Assembly (NCBI RefSeq): GCF_000143535.2
Contig: NC_037315.1
Coordinates: 124,001-188,000 of the forward strand
Origin: Botrytis cinerea B05.10
Taxonomy: Eukaryota > Ascomycota > Leotiomycetes > Helotiales > Sclerotiniaceae
Length of the DNA: 64,000 nt
Direction of reading: 5' to 3'
A program made the position numbers and the translations under genes. Under the pieces are notes generated by a model that was given only the letters and a program-made list of their open reading frames with translations, was not told the origin of the DNA and did no database searches. Below, one piece after another: positions 10,168 to 19,741 of the stretch; position 1 is the first letter of the stretch, and each line of letters opens with the position of its first letter.

Positions 10168-10747
10168 TGAGCAGGGCTTTATTAGTGATACGTGAGTTGA
10201 AATTTACCTTTTAGTGTTAAAAATTAGAAAGTTTGGCGTGAAAGACGTCGACAAATAGTCTGGTGGGGTGTATAAGATAATGGGACTCGAGATGAGAAAT
10301 GGAGTAAGAGCTTATCAGTTGAATAAAGGAGACGCGCGTCCGGCTGAAACTTCTACTTCTAGGGTTTTCTGGGGTATCACTTTCTTTGAAAATATTATGG
10401 ATTGATAATCTTCATTCGGGGTCCTACCATCAACATACGGCGGGAATGAAGGGATCAGTTTTTTGCCGATGTATTGGGTTACGACGAATAACTTTGTGTG
10501 GCAATCAAATCAAAATGTCGTTTTCGGTCAAATTTTTACAATCACAGATGATTTGCTTCAAAAAGACTTGATGGCGTAAACAAAACTTCCTCATTGTGTG
10601 ATAGCTAAAGTCTATAACTTGTGTCCTTCTGGTGTCAACACCAGTCTTCCGGTTCACTTTGTACCAGTACAATTTTTAAGTATGTCTTGAAGCATGATCT
10701 CCCAAACAATTATATCCACGCGAAGTTTTCAAGTCGAAATGATGACC
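10168..10747. other. intergenic, no gene seen
   Basis: 5' flank of membrane protein 2 and 3' flank of gene B. No coding signal noted. Confidence 0.5.
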
Positions 10748-11226
10748 TCAGTCTTTTGCTGATCCGCCATTACCATAAGATGGATATGACTACATCACTA
10801 GTTAGTTATCATAGACATTCTTTAACTATTATTAGTGAAACATACCCTCAAAGTTCCCATGAATTCAACTGGTCGCTTGTCATCGAGGCTAGTCCCACTT
10901 GGATCAGTGTTTTCACTTGCTGAATGCTGCTTTCCATCTTGATTACCGGGAGCATCCGAGTTTTTTCCACCATTATGATTCATGGCACCATTGGTCTGCG
11001 TCTGTCTTGGAGTGTTCGAAATACCGGTAGATCTTTCTGCGTCGGATGCCGCTTCGTCTTGTTCTGCCGCTCTAATTGCCGCCAGAATAATCTTGCCCTG
11101 CTCGTAATCGTTGTCATTTTCCATTTTGAGTTGGTAAGAAAGCATGAAATGATTCATCGACATCCAACCTGTCTTCTTGAGCCAAGCGGAATCCGTCAAT
11201 TGAGGTGCATCATTGGAAGAACTCAT
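10748..11226 (-). CDS. Gene B: small protein with the shared module
   Basis: Starts at the ATG at 11226 (MSSSNDAPQL). The module lies at residues 13-54: SAWLKKTGWMSMNHFMLSYQ, then an acidic turn and the helix EQGKIILAAIRAAEQ. The rest is hydrophilic and low-complexity (Asn, Gly, Asp, Ser), probably disordered. I deduce two exons, 11226-10846 and 10789-10748, joined by an intron with a GTATGT donor, an internal CTAAC and a GATGTAG acceptor. The product is 140 aa ending SAKD. Without splicing the frame ends at 10822 (134 aa). A longer start at 11313 is in frame but adds residues not shared with paralogues. No signal peptide. Function unknown. It is the clearest single-module member next to gene D. 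Confidence 0.6.
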
Positions 11227-13965
11227 GATTGCAAATTTGATCTCGTTCAGGAGAAATCTTGCGAGACCCCGCAAAGAGCTAAAGTTGATTTGTAAGTGGA
11301 GATTTGATTTCAAGATGGATCCCTCTTCAGAAAGAAAGCAGGTGGCAGTCTTATAAATAGATGTCTCGGTGAAAGGCTTGGTGCGGCGAGGTTGTTTTTC
11401 TCGTATACGCTAGCATTGTCTGAACTGCGACTTCCTACAGTAGTTAACGGAAATTAATACTGCATATCACAGTGAATCATTAGATTATTGAGCTTATTTC
11501 AATGAATTATTGACTAGAAATTCATAGTTTTACTCCAATTGATAGAATTAACGGTCTCTTTCCATTTATTCTATCGGAATTGTATACTACTTTCGGAGAT
11601 GATACAAAGTAACTGTCGGGATATTGATCATGTGATCATACAGAGGGAGCTGTATTAGCTAGCGCCTGCGCTAGCTTCTACCTATAAATGTGCATAACTT
11701 TCCATAATAAATGATTAAGAACAATTACAACCACAATAAGACGAAAGTACTTTTACACTTATCAACCAAGTTGAAACCAACAGTAACAACCTAAAAATGA
11801 ATGCACGAAATTGCAGCAAAAGTGTCCATCGCTGGATAACAGTCTACCTAGATTTGTGAATCCTTATATAATAAGAGCACCCATAGTTCAGAGTCAGTCT
11901 CGTATTAGTAGGTTTCTATTGAACTGTGTTTAGCATTCATGACTAGTTAATAAAAGTACATATGCCGCTCCTCGAGTATGTATAACCTTCATTAACCATC
12001 ATAGTCACCATCAAAATCACACTCTGGGCTGCCGTATGTAGCCATCAAGGTCTCTCGCTCAACAAGTCATAAGATCAGATAAAACTTTGCGATGTCTTGA
12101 ACTTGCATGCCCTTTTCATTTTACAGGAAGCTATCCGATGGTAGTATGTAGTCTGCTCGGCCACTGTCTAATAATGAGGCCGTCATGCCGTCTACATGAT
12201 ATTTGTTGAGTGAGAGCCTTATAGTCTCTCATGAATATTATAATGATGTGTGAGATATTTTTGTGTGATTTTAGATGAAATTTTTCAGGGTCACCGGACG
12301 AAGAGATTAAAATTTAGTGTAGTTGCATGAAAGGGGAAGGTGCGGCTTAGCCGAAGGAACGTATCGCTTTCCCAATTCCTTTCAGATACAATTTCTTGAA
12401 TTTTAAGCAATGGAACCCTTTTCTCAGATTTGACTCTTTTCTGACATGCTGATTTCGGCGGCAAATGTGCGCAAGAGATTTAATTTCTAAATTTCTATGC
12501 CCTATTTCTTTCCGGTCCATTCCTAAGTCATCGTATTATGGAGAAATGCTTCACGTTTGTCTTCAGAGATCATATATAGAGATTTGAGTTGCAACACACT
12601 ACTTGAGAGCCTAAAAAGACTTAAAATGTGTAACCAAATAAGATGACGGGGCTTTAATCTCAAGAAAAAGGCTGACAAAAGCTCTCCTGAAATTTCCCAG
12701 AAGTACAAATTCCAATTCAACCAGTCAGATAACATGGGAATTTTTACTCTAGCAGGATCCCCGTCCTATTGCTCCTCGAAACGATAATTGTTGTGATTAC
12801 CGATGTCAGTGAAAAGCCCACAAGTAGTCCATAATCGATACACTGGCTATTATCGTAGTTGAGATCAATCGAAGCATCAAACAATTCTGCAGCTTTCATT
12901 CCATCGTTATCCGTCAATTGAGTGATGTTGGGTGGCGAAGCTACTGTGATAACATGTTATCAATATTGTTGGTCATCAAATCAATCTCCCATCAAATTTT
13001 TTAAGGTACTGATACAACGTCTAAAATGGTCAAAAAATGGTAATTTTCTATGTTCAAAGTCGCCATCTAAGACTTTCAAAAAAAAAAACCTTATTTGGGT
13101 GATGAAATGGTTGGGGGCGGGAAAGTATGGAGAAATGCACAAAAAAAGATACTCTTCGATATCGATCAAGATCTATCTATCATGATCACTGTTTCACAAC
13201 ATTGACAAACAGTGATAAAGATGCAGGAAAGTAAAAGAAGCGATAAGGTTAAGGTTCTAGCAAAGTGAAACTATTCCCACTTTTGGATTCTTACCTTAAC
13301 CTTAATTCAAACTTCATTTTTTTTCCCTAACTAATCGATGAGATCACGATTTTGCTTGACGTTGAATTTATTTGCATTAACTTAAATTTATACAAGGCTA
13401 TTATCAGTCAGAATCGTTCATAAAAGATTGCTTTAGAATGTCGAAGAAAGCTGGATCGAAAGGCGCTTGTACTTGCACACGTAATCTAACTCATTTTTTG
13501 CAGTGTTTTTTTTTTAATAGAGTGGACAGAAATGAATTCAATGGAGAGATACAGCACGGATGAAACTGTAAAAGGGAGAGCAAAACTTTAAATATGAGGG
13601 GACATCGAACAAAAGAGGGCTGATGTGTACAATCGAGCATCTGTAGTGTAGAGTTGTAATAGAGATGGCTATGTGATGCCCTCACGATCCGTCGCTTATT
13701 TGTTACTCGGATTATACAGGATCTGTTCTTCGGTCGCTTTGATCGCACTCATGCGGCAACGAGTTCTCATCACACGACTTTGTATACGTACATCAGTGTC
13801 GCCGTGTCGAACTTTATCTTCCTTATATATGTCCCTTTCCACGAGCTGGCCCCTTTCTTTCTATACGCAGTTTTCCGTGTACACGAGTATCGAAAAAAGC
13901 TAATCAAACACCAAAATCCACCTTATACAGAATCTTGGATATCAAGATTACCACATCATTTAATA
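11227..13965. other. long spacer with possible relic exons
   Basis: 2.7 kb with no intact gene. Two coding-like fragments are on the minus strand. One at about 11993-12050 ends in an acidic tail (CDFDGDYDG) preceded by TLMATYG. The other at 12744-12943 begins after a CACAG acceptor-like site and has a hydrophobic segment. A poly-A run of 10 occurs near 13080 and a poly-T run near 13506. The rest is AT-rich without structure I can name. Confidence 0.4.
12744..12943 (-). pseudogene. possible orphan exon with one membrane segment
   Basis: An open frame of about 65 codons ends in TAA and begins directly after a TTATCACAG sequence that could be a 3' splice site. It contains ITQLTDNDGMKAAELF and a hydrophobic stretch (YGLLVGFSLTSVITTIIV). 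The 13 bases coding for QLTD are identical to those in gene B (TCAATTGACGGAT). No upstream exon was found, so it may be a relic. Low confidence. Confidence 0.25.
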
Positions 13966-14520
13966 ATGTGCATCAGCTTCGCCCCTCCTTCTCCGGCCCA
14001 CTCCTCTCTCGATTTTATCCGCCCCGCCAATCCTACTCCTTACCATCCAGAAAACGTTCTATCAATCTCATCCCCTTTCTTTCGTCCATCCAACCCAACA
14101 CCCTATCATCCACAAAACCTTCCCCAGGATCTCGAAGAAACAAGATCCATTTGCCGCGTCCTCAGAGAAGCTGGGCTTGTCGATATAGAGCAGCTCATGG
14201 ATTCATATGATTTGAGAGATGATGAGAAGAATCGTATTTTGAGGGCCTGGGAGTACAATGAGGGAATAAGAGAGGACTGCTTAGTCCAGAATGTGAAGGA
14301 GAAGATCTTGATGCGGAGACAAAGTGGGGTTGAGAGTGAGAAAGAGAAGGAAAATGAGGTCTTCACCTCATACGCTGGCGTTAAGAAGAGTGTCAATACT
14401 GAGAAATCAAAAGTGTTGGGAGAGACGAGAAATTTCATCACTAATCGAGTACCCATACCGCAAAAGATAAAGGAAGAGATGGATTATAGCTTTGATGAAT
14501 CTTATTTCTCTAATTATTAA
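13966..14520 (+). CDS. Gene C: protein with the shared module, plus strand
   Basis: From the ATG at 13966 (MCISFAPPSP) the product is 184 aa. An upstream in-frame ATG at 13780 would add about 60 mostly hydrophobic residues not shared with the paralogues. Residues 19-51 contain two copies of a Pro-rich repeat (RP-A/S-NPTPYHP-E/Q-N) about 20 residues apart. The module is at about 62-103: SICRVLREAGLVDIEQLMDS, then YDLRDDEKNRILRAW. The C-terminal part is charged and ends acidic and aromatic (DESYFSNY), like the tails of genes A and D. No domain known to me is present. It is the only member on the plus strand and converges with gene D. Confidence 0.55.
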   Translation: MCISFAPPSPAHSSLDFIRPANPTPYHPENVLSISSPFFRPSNPTPYHPQNLPQDLEETRSICRVLREAGLVDIEQLMDSYDLRDDEKNRILRAWEYNEGIREDCLVQNVKEKILMRRQSGVESEKEKENEVFTSYAGVKKSVNTEKSKVLGETRNFITNRVPIPQKIKEEMDYSFDESYFSNY

Positions 14521-15427
14521 TGGGCACGAGTATTCACTGGAATAATATCAACGATGCAGCGACACGGAGGACTGGCTAAGAGATCCCATCGCCGCCGGAC
14601 AGAATGATACCTTGACACAGGTGGTCAATGAAAACATGCTACAAGGTCTGATGGTGAAAGGCTCAAAGGAAGGCACAACGATACTATATCTCCGTGCCTG
14701 CAACAAAGACAAAAAGAATTGTTGCAATGAGTGTACTTACACTTTCGAATGATTCCGTTGTAAAGATAAATGGTAATAGCGGTGGGTTAATGAGATCACT
14801 GTCTCACTGATTACTCAGAAGTGGGGGCATTAGTTGAGTGCATGACATGCACGTGGTATGGTTTTAGTTGGTTAATACCTGGCTAGCGTTAAGGAATTGA
14901 GCATCAAGCGAATGTCATCGCCAAACTGAAATATCGATCTACCAACTTTAATTTTCCTAGAACTGTGATGTGATTTTTGGAAAAAATGTACATTTGTACT
15001 TCGACCTTTCTAGCCCCCTTCAGGTTTTCCGGATACCTTTGAGCTGATAGGATGATAAAATTCCCCCCGGTTTCAATATTCGATATTTAACGTATCAAAG
15101 CACGAAGTCACCTTCGCAACTTCCCATCGCCTACAACAACACTGAGTGCGGTTTTGAGACTTTCCCTATCTTTGAATCCGTTGAGTGGGACATGAGCTGA
15201 GCTGCAGGATGAGAAAGAGATATGATTTCTAGGACATATACATCGAGCTTTCTAATGAGATCAAGAGATTCCGAACGAACGTGAGAACTGTGGCCAGAAT
15301 AGTTATGGGGGAGATAAAGTTTATTTCTCTATCACCAACCTGTCAAAGGGCGCTCTTGGTATCATATGTCTAACCAACGAGGAATCGAAATGTCAATTTG
15401 ATAGTGCTAGTCATCTTGATTGCAAAA
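14521..15427. other. intergenic between genes C and D
   Basis: About 0.9 kb between two convergent genes. No coding signal or repeat was noted. Confidence 0.5.
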
Positions 15428-15518
15428 CTAGCTATCGTAGAAAAAGTCATCTTCAAAAGCATCCTCGAAATCATCCTGATCATCGTAGAAATCCGCAAAT
15501 CCAATCGATTCTACTGCA
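15428..15518 (-). pseudogene. out-of-frame acidic tail of gene D
   Basis: This stretch, with the overlapping end of gene D up to about 15575, stays open in another frame and encodes a Glu/Asp/Phe-rich tail ending FYDS before TAG at 15428-15430. No splice pair with matching phase was found, so a frameshift is the simplest explanation. Confidence 0.4.
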
Positions 15519-16082
15519 CTATCTTCTTCTTCGAAGCTCTCCAGTTTCTCTTCCGAACTTTCTAACTTCCTCTACCGAGCTCTTCGCTCCCCCATAACCA
15601 ACCACTTCCACAAGACCGCATGTTTCTACTATAGGATCTTTTCTTTTCGAGTTCTTCGCTCCCCCATAACCAACCACTTCCACAAGACCGCATGTTTCTA
15701 CTATAGGATCTTTTTTATTCGAGTTCTTCGCTCCCCCATAGCCAACCACTTCCACAAGACCGCATGTTTCTACTATACGATCTTCTTCATCCCAGCTCTC
15801 CGCACCTCGATTATCCTCTACATTCTCTTCGTCGCTACCCCTCCTAAACTCCAGTCTCCTCAGATTCTCTACCGTCAAGTCCATCTCATACATCCTCTCA
15901 ATAATTTCATATGCTTGCGCTAGATGTTCATCATTATTTAATTGCAATCCATATGAAGCCATAAAATGTGGCATGCTGCGAAATCCGGCATCTCGGATAA
16001 TTCTGTTGATTGATTTGAGGTGCTTGGGGTTTGCTGAATCGGCCAATCGATTGGAATTTTTGGTGGAATGAGAGGTGTCCAT
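15519..16082 (-). CDS. Gene D: module protein with 24-residue tandem repeats
   Basis: 187 aa as read without a shift. The module is at residues 25-66: INRIIRDAGFRSMPHFMASY, then an acidic turn and the helix EHLAQAYEIIERMYE. Three nearly identical 24-residue repeats (core IVETCGLVEVVGYGGAK) follow from residue 101, and the last one is partial. In DNA these are 72-bp direct repeats starting near 15619, 15691 and 15763. The frame then ends in a basic tail (GELRRRR). In the alternative frame the same DNA encodes an acidic tail (KLESSEEKLESF onward to EDDFFYDS, stop at 15428) that resembles the ends of genes A and C. A one-base indel near 15570 is therefore likely, either real or a sequencing artefact. 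Function unknown. Confidence 0.6.
   Translation of the reverse strand: MDTSHSTKNSNRLADSANPKHLKSINRIIRDAGFRSMPHFMASYGLQLNNDEHLAQAYEIIERMYEMDLTVENLRRLEFRRGSDEENVEDNRGAESWDEEDRIVETCGLVEVVGYGGAKNSNKKDPIVETCGLVEVVGYGGAKNSKRKDPIVETCGLVEVVGYGGAKSSVEEVRKFGRETGELRRRR
15595..15785. repeat. 72-bp coding tandem repeat, about 2.7 copies
   Basis: The phrase catgtttctactata recurs at 15619, 15691 and 15763, exactly 72 bp apart, with only scattered mismatches in the rest of the unit. Because 72 is a multiple of 3, copy-number change keeps the reading frame of gene D. Near-identity suggests recent expansion. Confidence 0.9.
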
Positions 16083-16561
16083 CTTGGTACAGGTTTGGTA
16101 TTTAAGGTGTGCGCGTTGTTTTGGTGTATTATTTTTTGTCGTGTTAGGATTTTGGATTGGATGTATATTGATGTTTATTGGTATTGGAGTTGTGTTGTGG
16201 AGATTTGGTCAATGGTGGAATATGGTCGCTCTTTAATAAGAAGCAGCGTTGATAAGGCCTGATAAAGAGATGGAGAAAGGCGGGGCAGAGGTTTCCACTT
16301 GGGTTGAGTTGATAAGCCCGAAAAGTTAAAAAAGCATTTCAATCAGTCATGTAAATGAAAATTAAATGTAATGTGACCCTTCTACAACTTGCGTGAGCCG
16401 GCTCCTGAGTTTCTTTGATCCTAATATTATTGTCAGAAGTAATTCACTTCCATGACCAAAAGAATCTGAAGATGATTATGTTCATTTATGTGAAACTTGG
16501 CATCGTGATCTCCCTCATATAACCTATTCACCTTACTACTACTCTCTAGAATTGCTCCTCT
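16083..16561. other. intergenic, no gene seen
   Basis: 5' flank of gene D and 3' flank of the HsbA-like gene. It is T/G-rich near 16080-16200. No coding signal. Confidence 0.5.
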
Positions 16562-17083
16562 TCATGGACTCTCGAAATAATGAATCCCATCGGTCAATGC
16601 CACTGTGATAAGTTGTGTGACCTCCTGTCCATCTGCACTCTGATCCTCCGGAAGTCTCTGTAGCACATTATTCGTAAAGGCCTCATGTCCCGCCAGCAAC
16701 AAGCCTAGACCAGCCACAATGGCACCATCTAATCCTTGCTCCTTGAACAATGCCTTTTTCCCCTTGAGGGTATTTACAGCAATAGGGTTGTCGATTGCGA
16801 GAGTAATGTTGACATGTTCAATGAGTGATTGTGCGTCTGATTCCGATATTGAAGAAGGTAGCAGAGCGGAATCTGTGACACCTTGTAGAAGTGAAAGGTA
16901 GACGGCAGTGAGAGAGCCGAGAAGGGGAGTGGCGGGGAGGAGACCACCGTTATATAGAGCGGTTTGGGATGTGAGAGCTTGAACATTGTTGTCGAGGGTT
17001 GTGATGTCGTTTTTTACTTGGGTGACGGTTGTGAGGGCTAATACAATCGAGGGCCATAGGAGAAGGGCTTTGATAGATACCAT
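16562..17083 (-). CDS. HsbA-like hydrophobic surface-binding / cell wall protein
   Basis: Intronless, 173 aa. Residues 1-16 (MVSIKALLLWPSIVLA) form a signal peptide. The mature part has the all-helical pattern of the HsbA/galactomannoprotein family: VKNDITTLDNNVQAL, a Gly-Gly loop, a long LLQGVTDSALLP helix and a C-terminal domain with GLGLLLAGHEAFTNNVLQRL. Members are secreted or wall-bound and, in Aspergillus oryzae, HsbA binds hydrophobic surfaces and recruits cutinase. Here the role is inferred from family only. The length is typical. No Ser/Thr-rich linker or GPI signal is seen, so it is probably freely secreted. Confidence 0.8.
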   Translation of the reverse strand: MVSIKALLLWPSIVLALTTVTQVKNDITTLDNNVQALTSQTALYNGGLLPATPLLGSLTAVYLSLLQGVTDSALLPSSISESDAQSLIEHVNITLAIDNPIAVNTLKGKKALFKEQGLDGAIVAGLGLLLAGHEAFTNNVLQRLPEDQSADGQEVTQLITVALTDGIHYFESP

Positions 17084-19741
17084 TTTTAGTTAAAAAGAGT
17101 AAAATATGATGGATTGTGAAAGTATATCAAGCTTTTGACATGGGTGGCTCAAAAGACTAAGCTGAAAAGATCGCAAGAAGTACAAAGACTGAGTGAGTAA
17201 AGAAAGCATGGGAAAGATAAACTTCTATAGAGAATACTTATTGAGGGATAACCCACTAGTAAGGGATCCTTCATCAATCGTCAACCATTCCCAACCTTGG
17301 ACTAACATCTTTCCAGATATATTAACCTGCATCCAAGCCTCGATGCTCGTCAATGATGATCATCAGGTCGGATCGATTTAATTATAGATTGAGATCTAAT
17401 GATGTAGACTATGGATAGAGCCTCGAGAGAGCCTTCGGATGGTTGACAGACTTTCGAAATAGTTGACAATAAGGTACCAAACGATCTGCCGTGGACTTGG
17501 CATTGAATAGCGTTGTGATGTGCAGCGCTATTTGATAGACACCGAAACTATTTGCAAGCCATTGCTAGGGGGTCAAACGAGCCGCCTGGGCCATTCAACA
17601 CATGTGGCTGGCACGCGAGGCACGTGTCAAGGATGTGATAGCGATCAATTGTTCTGCAGAGGGGTTCGAGCAATATTGGAAGAGCCAATGATCCTCACTC
17701 CATCTCTGTACAGTCTGGAGATAGAGAGGCCAGAATCCTTTTCATGGCGCAATCACCTGTTTGCTGTCTCTGCACGGTACCTGGCCGAGGCACACGGGTA
17801 CCTTACCCCGCGAAGTATATTCGACCCCCAGAACTTAGAATGACGGGCTCACCCTGGGGCTCCCGAGCTTCTCCATGTGCTTTGACATGTCGACTGGGAG
17901 CTCAAGTGACCGATTGGATACAGGCACTACTTCCAAGTATGCGCCTGTAGCGCGGTGGCGCAGTGGCCGCGGTGTGAGTTCTTAGGAGATAAAGCATCCG
18001 TGGCACGAATAGCTTAGGTTCTGTCGTATACTATAGTAGTTTGAACAATGTTGCTAGTTGAGCTGAAATAGATATAGATATCAGAGACAATCTTTGCGCT
18101 ATAAAATAGTTGTGCAGGCATACGCGTAAGAGAACTAATTGCCATTCTGCCGCTTTCATCATCAGGGCGGTGAGTCTAGATTTTTTGAACTTTGAACACC
18201 TCCGGAAATAAGTTTCAAGAATGGCTCTTATTCCCAGTCGATGGAAAATTTCTCAATTTCTTGTCCAAATTTGGAGATGTAGCTTGGAGAAACTGATCTT
18301 TTTCCAGATATGCAACAAAAGTAAAATTATGTGCGACATTCACGTGATATGTCCCGGCAGAATAAAGCGGTGACTCGTGTATTACCTAAGCGGATCAAAT
18401 GGAAAAATACTGACAATGATGCTTCATCTAACGTTGTCTATTAATCCATCTCTCACAGCTAACTTCAAACTATTGCATAAATATAATGGTTCATCCTCTC
18501 AGATCTTGAGCAATGAAGGAATGCACATTATCAGTACTCATCTGGTAGTGTCTGGAGTACCCTCGGACATCTTTGGGAGATCAATCAGTTGGGACCCGCT
18601 CACTCATGATAACGCTTAATGGCAGATACTCCGAATGGTGCAATTTGGTAGTATTCTTACCCTTTGCATGCTCATATTACGGAGGTTGGGGAGGTCGTCC
18701 TCCGTATACTCGTATGGTCTTTATCATATGAATATCTACGCAGAGATGTGACCACTTGAAGGGTCTGTCTAGTCCCTTTCAACCATGATAAGGACATCAA
18801 GTGGATCATTGATTCCCACATCTTACAACAACTCGAAATCATGGAGTCTCCATTTGACAAACGACTGGACATACGAATAGCACGCCCATATTGGAAATGT
18901 GCTGCTTGATTCACCGACAGGAAGTACCTCGCCTCGGGCTCGGATGTACAAATGTACACGATATCATCACACCATCACATTATCACATCTTATTCTCTTT
19001 ATTCCCCGGATCTCTTTCCGAATTTGACCCGCTCATAACCTTCCTCGCCACATGGTAACACCATATTCTTCGGAAATCTAGAAGGTTGCATTTTCCTGAC
19101 TAGATTTGCCAGGTACGAAAGTAGCTTAAGGTACCAGCAGTACCAAGACTCGGGGATTTCCGACCATTGGCCAATCACGTTGTCTACTTTTATCAACTGA
19201 GGATATATAATGTTATCGCATAACGGCTTGTATCATGGATTATCATGGATTATTCATTAATGACAGCAAATATCCCTGACCCCACCTTCCTTTTCGGTAA
19301 AGGTCCGTCAGCTCGGATAAGCAACCATCATTTTCCCATCCCTTCACAACATTCAACAACTAATGTATATTACTAGGGGCGACATTTTACCATGTGTATG
19401 GAAATTGTGAAAGAGGCATTGATCTTCTCCAAATGTAGTAGCTTGTCACGTAACATACTTGATTTTCAACATTTCCAAGACTTTCATTACTAAATGAATC
19501 AATTTACGTCTTATCGTGAAGTCGTATAACATATATTCACCTTCCTAATTAGGACTCACTAAATGTAAAGTTACATGACAGCTGCAACTAGGTTTAACGT
19601 GCGGGGTTTGAGGTACCAAAAATTGGAAACTTTAACAAGGTCTACTTTTACTACATATTCCCCAAGCTCTCATATTTTGTAGCTCTCCATCTCTATCGTC
19701 CTACGCGTTATCAATTCATATCATTCTTTGGAGCTGTGATC
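17084..19741. other. long spacer, no intact gene
   Basis: 2.66 kb. The part at 17520-18000 is clearly more GC-rich than its surroundings and has a tRNA box A-like string (tggcgcagtgg near 17955) but only a poor box B. It may be a relic of a mobile or tRNA-derived element. The remainder is AT-rich. The last 200 bp are the sedolisin promoter. Confidence 0.4.

Noticed and set aside
17948..18030. possible tRNA gene
   Set aside because: Box A-like string only; the box B position reads ggttctgtc and no acceptor stem pairs. Kept only as a weak relic observation.
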